Origin: Chitinophagaceae bacterium
GTDB taxonomy: Bacteria; Bacteroidota; Bacteroidia; Chitinophagales; Chitinophagaceae
Assembly: GCA_020403425.1 (NCBI GenBank)
Contig: JADBXR010000008.1
Span: 186,001 to 250,000, forward strand
DNA length: 64,000 nt
Direction: 5' to 3'
The notes beneath the pieces were generated by a model that worked only from the letters and a program-made list of their open reading frames with translations, made no database searches and was not told where the DNA came from. The position numbers and the translations under genes are program-made. Of this stretch, positions 6,123-15,486 are shown piece by piece. How positions within the stretch are numbered: position 1 is the first letter of the stretch; every line of letters starts with the position of its first letter.

Positions 6123-8927
6123 TTATTGGAACAGGTTTACAGGCAATATCAGCTCCCATACATTGGGTTGGGTGACCGCCCGGAAGGAATTGTCCAGCAA
6201 ACGGCTATACCTGATACCGAAGCTCACCGGCTGCTGGTTCCACCAGCGGGTATCCAGGAACAGCTCGGCCCCAACCGTCCGGAAAGGATAATCGGTGGCC
6301 AGGCGGAGACTTCTGCCAATGGTATAGTCGAAAAACAGGCTGGATCGTACCCTGAGCAGGTAAACCAGGTTTCCAAGTCCCTTATCGGGATATAACAGCG
6401 GGAAATGATAGTTCACCCCGAATTTCCACATTCTTGGGAAGTCAATGGCAGAATACCCCCTGGCAAAAGGGAAATTATTGGAGAAAATATATTGCTGCAT
6501 CGTATCCCTGCTGTGAAAAGCGGCCGTCAGTACCAGGGAATGGGTATGACTGAGCCCCGGCAGGAACAGCGACCCACTGGCCAGGAACTGATGTGCCGTT
6601 CGCTGGTTCAGCAGGTTCCGGAACTGCAGTAACAGGCTTTGGGCAAAATGCGGGTATATCTGCTGAACGGTCTTCTGCACCTGCGATGCATAACTGATCC
6701 GGCTTTGCAGGTACGGAAAACTGAGGTCAGTCAGCAATTTTCTGGCAAGGCCCGTCCAGTTCACCTGATCCAGGTTGTAAGTGACCTGGAAGGTCAGGTT
6801 CCGGTAAGACCTCCCTCCTGTCAGGTTCAGCGGAAGCCTCAGTCCCACATACCCTACCAATTCATTCCAATGAAGCGAGGTATCACGCGATAATAGGGCC
6901 GACCGTTGCCAGGTATTGCTCAGTCCGAACACGGGTTGCAGGAAGGATCCGCCATATACCCCGTTATAGCCCAGCTTATGGCTTCCCTCGTTCTCATTAT
7001 AGGTATAGGCGATTTCAGAGCGGAACGTGTTCAGCACATTTTCACCGTAGACCGTAAAAGAGTATTCAGGCCGCTCATAAAATGGCCGGAAGCTATGCAG
7101 ATTCAACAGGTGGAAGGATTTGCGGTAGCGACTGACCGGAAACCCAGCTTCAGGTAATTGCTCCAGCAACCGATGATCAGCGGAAGCATATACGCCATCT
7201 GGCAGATACAAGTCCTTCAGCTCATCACGCGATGCCACCCGCTCCCAGCGTGGGCGAAACAGTCCCAACCGGTAACCATCCGCAGTGAATACCGGGCATA
7301 ATAACTGCCCGTCGCCACGTAACACCCCCTGGTACAACCCAGTAGCATAAGAAGCCATCCGGAAGGGGCCCTGTTTTTCTTTGGCATCCACGTAAGCCCA
7401 GAGTTCGTCACGCCCCTGGTAGGTGGTGGTAAACAGCACCGTATCTCCCTGAACCGTTACATGACCAATGATGCGATTGGCGGGGGCCATCAACGTATCC
7501 AGCATATGGAAGCCGCTGCTATATTTCATCAGCGACATTTCTCCCGCCGCATTTCTTTCCGTAACATATATGGCAAGGTCATTGGCTGCAAAACGGGGCT
7601 GGGAAAAAAGGACACCGTTTTTTGACATAGTATCCAGTACCACCCCGGCAGTATCGAACCGCACCAGGCGAGAGTTACCATCTATGTCCAGATCCACGGC
7701 CACCAATCGGTCGCCGGTCATGGAGATATCTGGAGAAAAATACCTGCTTCTATTTACCAAAGTGCGCTGCACACCCGTTGCCACGTCCAGCAATCTGACA
7801 GATTGGAATTCACGGTTACCCCAGCGAATATCGGGTTGGGAAGCCGCATATACGATCCTACCATTGCGGTAAGAGAAATACTGATCCGTTGAGATATCTT
7901 TTACCGCGATCTTTTTTTCTTCCCCATTGGGTAAGATCCGGTAGAAAGCGGGAATATTCCGGTTACCGGTCTTCAATACGATCACCGAGCCAGCTTCTGC
8001 CGCATAAGGATATTGATAATGGACCACTTCATGCGCTACCGGCCGGGTGAACCAGCTTACGGTATCGGATCGACGTGTTTGCCATTGCTGCCTGTAGAAC
8101 TGCAGGGCATCGTTCACAAATCGGGCATAGCTTTTGCCTGTGTACTTTTTTATCGATCCCTGGAAGGGATAGAACAGGGGTTTAAATCGTACCGCATCAT
8201 CTGTCACCTTACGCCACAGATCTTCACCGTATTGTTTTCTTCCGTAAGCCACCAGCAAATAACCCAGCTCATAATGATTGGGCACATAATCGCGCAGCGA
8301 ACCGTTCCGCATTTTCATGTAATCATAATTCCGGTTGGCCAGGAACAACGACTGGTAACTACTCAGGAACAAGGGCAGCGCACCCCTGCCCTGCCGGGTA
8401 AAGCGGGTCTCATTGAATACGGCATCGCCCTCAAAAAACCAATCAGGCACGGACATGGCGTTGGCCAGCAGTTGTCCCTGCTCACCCAACACATACCCTG
8501 CCAGCTTAGACAATCCTTTATTGAAATTACTGTATTGTTGCACATGCCTGAACTCATGCACCGCAAGGTTATCCATCCAGTTGACAGCGCCCAGTTGAAA
8601 TGCATTTTGAGGCGGGGTCGTGTAGAATTCACTGCGATAAGGAGCCAGGCCTACATAGGCGTTAGAGATCATGGTCTGGTTCTGCAGTACAATACTCACT
8701 TTGCGGATACGGTCACCGATCGTTTGCACCTGCTGCCGCTGCAATCCGTGCACTACCTGCGCTACCCTTTCGGCCCGGGCCTGCCAGCCACGCGGAAAGA
8801 TCACGCGTACGGTATCGGTATTCACCTGCTGCCATTTTACAGAAGGCGGATTTCCTCCAAACTCCTGTGCATGCAGGTTCAGCGATGAAGTGATGCCGAT
8901 CAATGTACAAACAAGATACTTTACCAT
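6123..8927 (-). CDS. Exported HExxH peptidase-like protein with propeller and barrel-like regions
   Basis: A 934-residue protein with a signal peptide (MVKYLVCTLIGITSSLNLHA). Residues about 30-210 form a gluzincin-like domain: HEFRH at 124-128 is a zinc HExxH motif, and the downstream WFFEGDAVFNET offers Glu 166 as third ligand. Residues about 300-560 read like TolB/PD40 propeller blades. The last 350 residues are rich in alternating aromatic and polar strands and end like an outer-membrane barrel. Inference: an outer-membrane-anchored metallopeptidase. The ATG at 8925-8927 is preferred over an upstream TTG at 8960. No substrate can be named. Confidence 0.7.
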   Translation of the reverse strand: MVKYLVCTLIGITSSLNLHAQEFGGNPPSVKWQQVNTDTVRVIFPRGWQARAERVAQVVHGLQRQQVQTIGDRIRKVSIVLQNQTMISNAYVGLAPYRSEFYTTPPQNAFQLGAVNWMDNLAVHEFRHVQQYSNFNKGLSKLAGYVLGEQGQLLANAMSVPDWFFEGDAVFNETRFTRQGRGALPLFLSSYQSLFLANRNYDYMKMRNGSLRDYVPNHYELGYLLVAYGRKQYGEDLWRKVTDDAVRFKPLFYPFQGSIKKYTGKSYARFVNDALQFYRQQWQTRRSDTVSWFTRPVAHEVVHYQYPYAAEAGSVIVLKTGNRNIPAFYRILPNGEEKKIAVKDISTDQYFSYRNGRIVYAASQPDIRWGNREFQSVRLLDVATGVQRTLVNRSRYFSPDISMTGDRLVAVDLDIDGNSRLVRFDTAGVVLDTMSKNGVLFSQPRFAANDLAIYVTERNAAGEMSLMKYSSGFHMLDTLMAPANRIIGHVTVQGDTVLFTTTYQGRDELWAYVDAKEKQGPFRMASYATGLYQGVLRGDGQLLCPVFTADGYRLGLFRPRWERVASRDELKDLYLPDGVYASADHRLLEQLPEAGFPVSRYRKSFHLLNLHSFRPFYERPEYSFTVYGENVLNTFRSEIAYTYNENEGSHKLGYNGVYGGSFLQPVFGLSNTWQRSALLSRDTSLHWNELVGYVGLRLPLNLTGGRSYRNLTFQVTYNLDQVNWTGLARKLLTDLSFPYLQSRISYASQVQKTVQQIYPHFAQSLLLQFRNLLNQRTAHQFLASGSLFLPGLSHTHSLVLTAAFHSRDTMQQYIFSNNFPFARGYSAIDFPRMWKFGVNYHFPLLYPDKGLGNLVYLLRVRSSLFFDYTIGRSLRLATDYPFRTVGAELFLDTRWWNQQPVSFGIRYSRLLDNSFRAVTQPNVWELILPVNLFQ

Positions 8928-8965
8928 CTGCGTAAGAAAGTTACTAACGAACCTATACAAAAAAC

Positions 8966-9020
8966 CGTGCCCTGGTGCCTTAGTGTGGGATTTTTTTTCT
9001 CACAAAGGCACCAAGGCACG
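8966..9020. repeat. Imperfect inverted repeat
   Basis: CGTGCCCTGGTGCCTTAGTG (8966-8985) pairs with the complement at 9001-9020 around a T-rich loop. It lies between the thioredoxin gene and the peptidase gene and probably ends transcription of the former on the minus strand. The words GTGCCTTGGTGCC recur within it. Confidence 0.6.
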
Positions 9021-9042
9021 ATCAACTGATATTCTGAAAGCT

Positions 9043-10188
9043 CTATGGCTTGAAGATCTCGGCCAGTTTAGCCTGCAACTGTTCCCCATTCAGGTTTTTG
9101 GCAATAATCTTTCCCTGTGGGTCCAGCAGCAGGTTCTGCGGTATGGCCTGGATACCATATTGCTGCGCCACCGCATTCTGCCAGTACTTGAGGTCTGAGA
9201 CATGTGTCCAGGTCAGGTTATCATCGTGGATCGCTTTCAGCCATTTATCCTTGGCATCGGGCCTGTCGAGACTCACACCGAGGATATGGAATCCCTTATC
9301 CCGGAAAGCCTGAAATGCTTTTACCACATTCGGATTTTCGCGGCGGCAAGGTCCACACCAACTGGCCCAGAAATCAACAAGCAGGTATCGTCCTCGGAAT
9401 GAGGATAAACTTACCGGTACACCCAGGGTATCGTTCTGGGTGAAGTCCATGGCTTCGCGCCCGATGCCCGTTTTCTTGGCAATCCCGATCTGCTCCTGCA
9501 GCAACCGGGCGGTAGGCAGACCTCTGGAAGCGGCAGGCAACTGGTTGAACAGGGGTTCCACTTCATCCGCATTGATGTCCCATCCTGCATATTGAGAGAT
9601 CGCATATACAGCAACCGGTGAAGTAAGGTTATTCTTTACATACGCTTTGTACACCAATCGGCTCTCTTTATCCAGGGCGTCCAATTTGTCTTCTGCTGCT
9701 TTCCGCGCAGCTTCATCTTTGGCTGCGGCGGCTTTGCTGTATTCGGCACTGACCTCCCGCATTTGGGCATTTACTGTTTTGAGAGCAGCTTCCAGCTTGG
9801 TAAAATCATCATTTGCCTTCGAACCTTTGATAGTGGTATTGCTGAACGAATCCACAGATGATACACTGGTGGTTCCTGCGCTCAGGAATACCCGTGTAAA
9901 ATCCCTGGATGAGACCATCTTGACAGGTTTACCGTCAGCATCGGGCAGGTATTTGACACGTAAAAAACCTAATACAGGCTCGGCCAGGTTTCCGGAGAAA
10001 ACATATACCCCATCTTTGGGTTCCACACTATCGGTGACATTCTTATCGCCTGCACGATATGAGAGATAGACCTTCTGCACAGGGAATCCCAGCTTTTTAA
10101 ACACACCTTTTACCTGGAAGGGCCTCTCGGTCTGGGCAGATACAGAAAGTACGACCGACATAAACGCAAAGAACAAACTCTTTTTCAT
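9043..10188 (-). CDS. Exported TlpA/thioredoxin-family protein
   Basis: A 381-residue protein with a signal peptide (about 1-19). The N-terminal third resembles the DUF4369 domain common in Bacteroidota thioredoxins. It is followed by an Ala/Lys-rich helical linker (about 130-180). The C-terminal AhpC/TSA-TlpA domain has DFWASWCGPCRRENP, with the redox cysteines at 278 and 281, and the cis-proline region GIQAIPQNLLLD. It is expected to reduce disulfides or assist cytochrome c maturation in the periplasm. It stands alone between an unknown gene and the peptidase gene. Confidence 0.88.
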   Translation of the reverse strand: MKKSLFFAFMSVVLSVSAQTERPFQVKGVFKKLGFPVQKVYLSYRAGDKNVTDSVEPKDGVYVFSGNLAEPVLGFLRVKYLPDADGKPVKMVSSRDFTRVFLSAGTTSVSSVDSFSNTTIKGSKANDDFTKLEAALKTVNAQMREVSAEYSKAAAAKDEAARKAAEDKLDALDKESRLVYKAYVKNNLTSPVAVYAISQYAGWDINADEVEPLFNQLPAASRGLPTARLLQEQIGIAKKTGIGREAMDFTQNDTLGVPVSLSSFRGRYLLVDFWASWCGPCRRENPNVVKAFQAFRDKGFHILGVSLDRPDAKDKWLKAIHDDNLTWTHVSDLKYWQNAVAQQYGIQAIPQNLLLDPQGKIIAKNLNGEQLQAKLAEIFKP

Positions 10189-10268
10189 GCTGAAGTATTG
10201 ATTGATTTAATATCCTACAAATCTAATAGACTTTTCAATTCGCAGGTTAGATTCCTCAATATAAAAAA

Positions 10269-10285
10269 ACCCGCTGATGGCGGGT
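10269..10285 (-). terminator. Rho-independent terminator
   Basis: A 6-bp GC-rich stem (10269-10274 with 10280-10285). On the minus strand it is followed by a run of seven T. It ends the gene at 10309-10713. Confidence 0.75.
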
Positions 10286-10308
10286 CTCTAAAATGTATTA
10301 ACGGCTGA

Positions 10309-10713
10309 TTACACCGGTTCGCTGGTCAGATGCACTTTGGTCATATCCAGGTACTGATTCTGCAACTGGTGTATGAAGTGCACATCCGGATGATGGCGCC
10401 TGTCTTCCCGATACCACATTTCGATACTACTGAAGTCACCGGCCCGGGGCGCAACGATCCTGAAAGAACCTTTCAGGTATTTCACAGACCCGTCTTCCTG
10501 CTGTTGTTTCTGGAAACCCAGTTTCAACAGTGACCCATCGTTCAACTCGATCGGGTACAGGTGATCGGGTGAGAACCAGAATTCCTGTACTTCGGTTTGG
10601 ACACAAACCTGTTTTTCGTCCCCGTTCAACCGGACAACTTCTCCATCCCACATCTTACCTTCATATTCCGCTTTCAGATAGTCTCCGATCCGGATGTCGC
10701 TGAATTTAATCAT
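10309..10713 (-). CDS. Conserved hypothetical protein
   Basis: A 134-residue soluble protein without signal peptide or membrane helix. It starts IKFSDIRIGDYLKAEYEGK, a short SH3-like beta-rich region, and contains YPIELNDGSLLKLGFQ, a pattern seen in small Bacteroidota chromosomal and phage-type proteins of unknown role. It is followed by a strong terminator and appears to be a single-gene unit. Confidence 0.75.
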   Translation of the reverse strand: MIKFSDIRIGDYLKAEYEGKMWDGEVVRLNGDEKQVCVQTEVQEFWFSPDHLYPIELNDGSLLKLGFQKQQQEDGSVKYLKGSFRIVAPRAGDFSSIEMWYREDRRHHPDVHFIHQLQNQYLDMTKVHLTSEPV

Positions 10714-10858
10714 ATGGCAATGTTTTAGGAGAATAAGTTACACTTTATTTGGAGAAGAAACAAGCTTTGTAACAGGTTCAGCGCGGTGCGACAGATTCAG
10801 ACATTGAGGTTTTCAGGCTGGAAACCTGGGGACAGGTGTCACTCGACAGGCCAAACGG

Positions 10859-12016
10859 CTATTCCGCCCAACTCATGGTATAACCTGGGTTCTCTATTTC
10901 CAGGGCTTCTACGGTCAATTGAAGCGGGTGGAACGTGTCTACCATCACAGCCAGTTCCTGCGTCTCTTTTTTGCCAATACTTTTTTCTACTGCACCAGGA
11001 TGCGGCCCATGGGGTATCCCTGCAGGATGCAAAGTGATCATGCCCCGGGTCACATTTTTCCGACTCATGAAATCACCCGCCACATAATACAGCACTTCAT
11101 CACTATCGATATTGCTGTGGTTGTAAGGGGCCGGGATAGCATCAGGATGATAATCATACAGTCGCGGACAGAAACTGCATACCACGAAATTATTCGCTTC
11201 GAAAGTCTGGTGAACTGGTGGCGGCTGGTGCACCCTACCGGTAATGGGTTCAAAATCATGGATACTGAACGCAAAGGGATAACAACAACCATCCCATCCT
11301 ACCACATCGAATGGATGATGGGCATAATGTAGACCGTACATCATGCTTTTCTTTTTGGTCCTGATCAGAAAGTCACCTTTCTCATCAAAAGTGACCAGGT
11401 TCCTGGGGGCACGGATATCACGCTCGCAATAAGGTGAATGCTCCAGCAGCTGCCCGTATTTGCTCAGGTAACGCTTGGGGTAACGGATCGGACTAAAACT
11501 TTCCACAATGAACAAGCGGTTATCCGCATGCGCAAAATGGATCTGGTAAATGGTTCCGCGCGGAATGACCAGGTAATCACCTTCGCTGAAAGGCAATTCT
11601 CCATACTGTGTCACAAGTGTGCCGCTTCCCTCGTGCACAAAGATCATTTCGTCGGCATCCGCATTTTTGTAGAAATAGGTCTTCATACTTTGCTGCGGTG
11701 CTGCCAGTACGATATGGCAGTCATTGTTGACCAGGACCGGTTTACGGCTCTGCAGGTAATCCGCTTCCGGTTTGATGTGAAAGCCTTCAAAACTCCGGTG
11801 TTTCAGCATCTTCTCTTCGGCTATCCGGGGTATGACCGGAACCGGCTCATCCGTATGGATGATCTGTGTAGGCGGATAACAGTGATACAGCAATGAGTAA
11901 TCGTTACTGAATCCTTCTGTTGAGAACAACTGTTCTGAATATAGTTTTCCATCCGGACGGCGGAACTGGGTATGACGTTTGTGCGGAATATTTCCGAGTG
12001 TATGATAATGTGGCAT
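10859..12016 (-). CDS. hgmA: Homogentisate 1,2-dioxygenase
   Basis: A 385-residue cupin-type non-haem iron dioxygenase that opens the ring of homogentisate to maleylacetoacetate in tyrosine and phenylalanine breakdown. The N-terminal GNIPHKRHTQFR, the cupin core GEGDY-like SEGDYLVIPRG, and the iron-binding C-terminal region with DSDEVLYY and HPAGIPHGPHPG are present. No other gene of the tyrosine pathway is next to it in the window. The start ATG at 12014-12016 gives the expected N-terminus. Confidence 0.93.
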   Translation of the reverse strand: MPHYHTLGNIPHKRHTQFRRPDGKLYSEQLFSTEGFSNDYSLLYHCYPPTQIIHTDEPVPVIPRIAEEKMLKHRSFEGFHIKPEADYLQSRKPVLVNNDCHIVLAAPQQSMKTYFYKNADADEMIFVHEGSGTLVTQYGELPFSEGDYLVIPRGTIYQIHFAHADNRLFIVESFSPIRYPKRYLSKYGQLLEHSPYCERDIRAPRNLVTFDEKGDFLIRTKKKSMMYGLHYAHHPFDVVGWDGCCYPFAFSIHDFEPITGRVHQPPPVHQTFEANNFVVCSFCPRLYDYHPDAIPAPYNHSNIDSDEVLYYVAGDFMSRKNVTRGMITLHPAGIPHGPHPGAVEKSIGKKETQELAVMVDTFHPLQLTVEALEIENPGYTMSWAE

Positions 12017-12114
12017 AGGTCAATCGAATGAGTAATTGGTAATTAACAATTAGTAAGGCAGGGGCACTGCGACAATTATATTAGCAGCAGGGCATATGAG
12101 GGCTGTTGCCGTTA

Positions 12115-12252
12115 TTATCTTGACAATTGCAGGGAGAGCATGAGGAAATAATATTTCCAGACGCGTTTATCGATCCAGTAGGTAAAGTTCCTGTGGTAAG
12201 GCATAACGGCAATCGTATTCAATAAAGCTACAAACTTCTGTCGAAGTTTCAT
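12115..12252 (-). CDS. Possible 45-residue small protein
   Basis: A short ORF in the 296-nt gap between hgmA and the helicase gene. It begins MKLRQKFVALLNTIAVMPYH and ends in a hydrophobic YYFLMLSLQLSR. It has many aromatic and basic residues and no known motif. It is supported only by an ATG, a sensible composition and its place in an otherwise empty gap. It may be chance. Confidence 0.3.
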   Translation of the reverse strand: MKLRQKFVALLNTIAVMPYHRNFTYWIDKRVWKYYFLMLSLQLSR

Positions 12253-12312
12253 ATACTGCTCTCAATTGCTTGCTAGACAACCTATTTTATCACACAAAGG
12301 CCAGGGATACAA

Positions 12313-13638
12313 TTAGCGGGCTTCCACGATTTTATAACGGGTCCCCTTGATCTTTTGGTCCTGTACCAGAGATAAGAGGGATCTTACCTTATGCTTTTTA
12401 ATGGCCACAAATGCATTGCGGTCTTTCACGATGATCAGGCCGATCTCTTCTTTTTCCAGCCTTCCTTTCTGCGTAAAGAAACCGACAATATCCACTTTGT
12501 TCAGCTTGTCTTTTTTACCTCCGTTAATATAAATGGTTACCCACTCTGTCGGTTTCGGGAGTGAGAAAACATCCGGCACATCCAGTTCTTCCGGTCGCTG
12601 CCGGATATAATCAGGCAGTGGTTCTTCGCTATGCATCAGCAGGTATGCTGTTCCGGTAGCGTCCATCCTGGCAGTGCGGCCATTGCGGTGCGTGAATTCC
12701 GCCTCTGTGGATGGGAGGTGATAGTGCACCACATGTCTGATCTCCGGAATATCAAGCCCCCGGGCTGCCAGATCTGTGGCCACGAGAAATCGTACACTAC
12801 CATTGCGGAACTGGATCAGGATCTGCTCGCGCTGCATCTGTTCCATACCTCCATGAAAAGCGGCACAGGCAATCCCCTTCTCTTTCAGCAGTGAAGCGGT
12901 ACGTTCTACCGCATCCCGATGGTTACAGAATACCAACACTGGTTCTGTTCCTATATAAGAAAGCAATGCCACCAATCGGCCGATCTTGTCCTTTTCTTTG
13001 GAAATGACCAGTTTCAGGCTGAGTGCATCTGCATCCGGTTTCTCAGAAATATAATCCAGTATTTTCAAACCCTCTCCCACCCCCGCGAAATCGGGCATTT
13101 GAATGGAGGCCGTTGCAGAAACGAATACTTTTTTCTGGATATTCGGCAAGGAGGCGAAGAGATAAGACATCTCATCTGCAAAACCCAGGGCAAGCGATTT
13201 GTCAAACTCATCCAATACCAGCATGGTCAATGCTTCACGTGAAAATGTATCTCGTTTGATATGATCGCCAATCCTTCCGGGCGTACCAATAAGTAAGGCA
13301 GGAGGTTCGGCCAGGTTCTGTATCTCTGTCTGCATATCATGTCCGCCATAACAGCAGCTCACTTTATATCCAGTTGCCATTTTTTTCCAGACCTGTTCTA
13401 TCTGTATGGCCAGTTCTCGGGAAGGGGTAAGGATCAGGCACTGTACGCGTTTCTCATCCGCCTTCATGAGTTGCCATACCGGCAACAGGAATGCCAGTGT
13501 TTTACCGGAACCGGTGGGCGACAACAGTAATACTTCTTTCTCGGACAGTATCACTTCGATAGCCGATCCCTGCATGGGATTGAGCGCGGATATACCCAAC
13601 CGGGACAGAACAGGTTCGACAGAAAAAGTTGATTGCAT
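12313..13638 (-). CDS. DEAD-box RNA helicase, DbpA-like
   Basis: A 441-residue ATP-dependent RNA helicase. It has motif I SPTGSGKT (about 40-47), TPSRELA, TPGR, a motif II reading DEFD instead of DEAD, SAT, and motif VI HRNGRTAR. The last 75 residues resemble the DbpA RNA-binding domain that recognises 23S rRNA, so a role in large-subunit assembly is likely. The frame is open 40 codons upstream, but the ATG at 13636-13638 (MQSTFSVEPVLSRLG) puts the Q-motif region at the usual place. The pentapeptide gene ends 73 nt upstream. Confidence 0.92.
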   Translation of the reverse strand: MQSTFSVEPVLSRLGISALNPMQGSAIEVILSEKEVLLLSPTGSGKTLAFLLPVWQLMKADEKRVQCLILTPSRELAIQIEQVWKKMATGYKVSCCYGGHDMQTEIQNLAEPPALLIGTPGRIGDHIKRDTFSREALTMLVLDEFDKSLALGFADEMSYLFASLPNIQKKVFVSATASIQMPDFAGVGEGLKILDYISEKPDADALSLKLVISKEKDKIGRLVALLSYIGTEPVLVFCNHRDAVERTASLLKEKGIACAAFHGGMEQMQREQILIQFRNGSVRFLVATDLAARGLDIPEIRHVVHYHLPSTEAEFTHRNGRTARMDATGTAYLLMHSEEPLPDYIRQRPEELDVPDVFSLPKPTEWVTIYINGGKKDKLNKVDIVGFFTQKGRLEKEEIGLIIVKDRNAFVAIKKHKVRSLLSLVQDQKIKGTRYKIVEAR

Positions 13639-13711
13639 CTGCAAAAGTAACACCTCTTCCGTGAATAACCCTTTTTCTTGCATGCGCTGCTGAAGATCGC
13701 ACATCGGTGAT

Positions 13712-14284
13712 CTAGGATATATCGAGATCGTATGCGTTGAGGAAGCCGGCCAGACCAAGAGCTGATACTTTTGTCTTTTTGACCTTATTACGCGAAGGAT
13801 CGATGGAGAAATGCACGCTGGTTCTAAGGTCGGCCTTGTCCAGAACAGTCTGCAGGAATATGGCCCGGATCAGATCGCAGTGATCGAACACAGAAGCAGT
13901 CAGATCGGCTTCTGTAAAATCTACTTCTTTCAGGCTACAGTTACTGAATAATGTCTTCTTCATTTTCAATTGAAAAAAAGAGGAAAGGTCCAACTGGCAA
14001 TGGCCAAAATTCACTGAGAAGAGCACCGAATCGCAATCCTCGAAATGCAAACCCAGTAATTTACATTCTCTGAACTGTACGCCATTGAAACTGGCTTTAT
14101 GCAGCTTCACCATACTCAGGTTAGAGCCCGTAAAACTGCACTCCGTAAAATGGATCCCTGAAAGGTCAGTACGGGAGAAATCGCAGTTCTCAAAACGGCA
14201 ATACTCATAATCGCCCAACGGCAAGGGCTTGTCTGTAAAATGAACCCGTTCAAAAACCTTGTCTTCTATATAGGGTCTGTTCAT
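13712..14284 (-). CDS. Pentapeptide repeat protein
   Basis: A 190-residue protein built largely of pentapeptide repeats of the A(D/N)LxX type, for example CDFSRTDLSGIHFTECSFTGSNLS and FTEADLTASVFDHCDL read in five-residue steps from about residue 25 to 160. Such proteins fold as a right-handed four-sided beta helix. Some (Qnr, MfpA) protect DNA gyrase, but nothing here shows that function. It lies 18 nt downstream of the BioF-like gene on the same strand. Confidence 0.88.
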   Translation of the reverse strand: MNRPYIEDKVFERVHFTDKPLPLGDYEYCRFENCDFSRTDLSGIHFTECSFTGSNLSMVKLHKASFNGVQFRECKLLGLHFEDCDSVLFSVNFGHCQLDLSSFFQLKMKKTLFSNCSLKEVDFTEADLTASVFDHCDLIRAIFLQTVLDKADLRTSVHFSIDPSRNKVKKTKVSALGLAGFLNAYDLDIS

Positions 14285-14302
14285 GCGAATGGTTTTATCC
14301 GA

Positions 14303-15391
14303 TTATCGCAATGCTGCGATTAGCCTGTCCAGTTCTTCCGGTGTATTAAAAGCATGCAATACCACGCGTAATCTTTCCTTTCCTTTTGGCACAGTAGGAT
14401 ATAAGATGGCGCGGACATCCAGGTTTTGCTGTTGCAGGGCATCCGCCACTTTCCGAACCTCTTCATTGCCTGGGATGATCACAACCTGTATGGGCGTATC
14501 AGATACCAGTTTCTCAAAGCGCAAGGAGGCGGACTGAAATTGCCGGATCAGATCTTGCAACCTATCACGCGCTGCCAGCATACCAGGAAATACCTGGTAA
14601 CTGTTTTGGATCATCGCCACGCTATGTTCTGGCAAAGAAGTGGAATACACCAGGCTTCTGGCAAAATTGATCAGGTAATCCCGCAGGTCACGGGAGCCGA
14701 GTATCACTGCACCATGACAGCCACAGGCTTTCCCGAAAGTATGCACCCGGGCAAATATGGACTGCTGCAGGCCCAGGTGCTGTACCAGCCCCTCTCCTTT
14801 CCCGCCTACCACGCCGGTGGCATGGGCTTCATCAATGATCAGATGCGCATTATATTGCCGGCTCATCGCCACAAGTTCCTGCAAGGGACAGGTATCGCCA
14901 TCCATACTGAAAACAGATTCTGTTACGATAAAAACAGTGCCGGTAGCATGCACCAGTTTTTTTTGCAGATCGGCCATATCATTATGGGCAAACGCAAAGG
15001 ACTGTGCGAACGATAACCGGATACCATCCCGTATAGAAGCATGAGAGAGCTGGTCGTATAAGATCGTATCCCCTTTCTGCGGAACCGAAGAAAGCAGGCC
15101 TAGGTTGGCATCATAACCCGAGTTGAATATCAGTGCATCCTCTGCTTCATGAAAACGGGCCAGTTGCTGCTCTGTTTGCTCTATCAAAGCATAGTTACCC
15201 GCCAGTAATCTTGAGCCTGTAGACCCCGAAAGCATTTCTGTAACAGGATCTTTCAGCAGTCGGTCGTGTACAATACCCAGGTAATCATTGGAACAAAAAT
15301 CGGTCTTTCCTCCAGGCATGCGCAGTTCACGGAATGCATGCCCCTCCTTCCGCTCATTCAGTTTTTTCTGTAAAAAATCATCCCGGTACAT
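14303..15391 (-). CDS. bioF: 8-amino-7-oxononanoate synthase-like PLP enzyme
   Basis: A 362-residue fold-type I alpha-oxoamine synthase. CSNDYLG, SGSTGSRLLAGN, the PLP-ring aspartate in DEAHATGVVG (about 195) and the Schiff-base lysine in HTFGKACGCHGAV (about 225) are present. The best fit is BioF, which joins pimeloyl-ACP and alanine in biotin synthesis. No bioA, bioB or bioD lies nearby, so a related acyl-CoA:amino acid synthase remains possible. It is probably transcribed with the pentapeptide gene. Confidence 0.8.
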   Translation of the reverse strand: MYRDDFLQKKLNERKEGHAFRELRMPGGKTDFCSNDYLGIVHDRLLKDPVTEMLSGSTGSRLLAGNYALIEQTEQQLARFHEAEDALIFNSGYDANLGLLSSVPQKGDTILYDQLSHASIRDGIRLSFAQSFAFAHNDMADLQKKLVHATGTVFIVTESVFSMDGDTCPLQELVAMSRQYNAHLIIDEAHATGVVGGKGEGLVQHLGLQQSIFARVHTFGKACGCHGAVILGSRDLRDYLINFARSLVYSTSLPEHSVAMIQNSYQVFPGMLAARDRLQDLIRQFQSASLRFEKLVSDTPIQVVIIPGNEEVRKVADALQQQNLDVRAILYPTVPKGKERLRVVLHAFNTPEELDRLIAALR

Positions 15392-15448
15392 ATACCAAAA
15401 CTAACGGATTGTACCAGATATTTGCCCTGTAAATCATAATTACCCCCA

Positions 15449-15480
15449 TTCACTCATTCACTCATCCACTCATTCTATCA
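15449..15480. repeat. Tandem CACTCATT word repeat before miaE
   Basis: Four near copies of CACTCATT/CACTCATC in the spacer between the divergent bioF and miaE genes, ending six bases before the miaE start. It belongs to the same class of short-word repeats found in the ribosomal spacers. Confidence 0.6.
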
Positions 15481-15486
15481 TTACCC

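Noticed and set aside
8013..8888. 291-codon open frame antisense to the peptidase-like gene
   Set aside because: No domain or signal peptide is seen, and it lies fully within the opposite gene.
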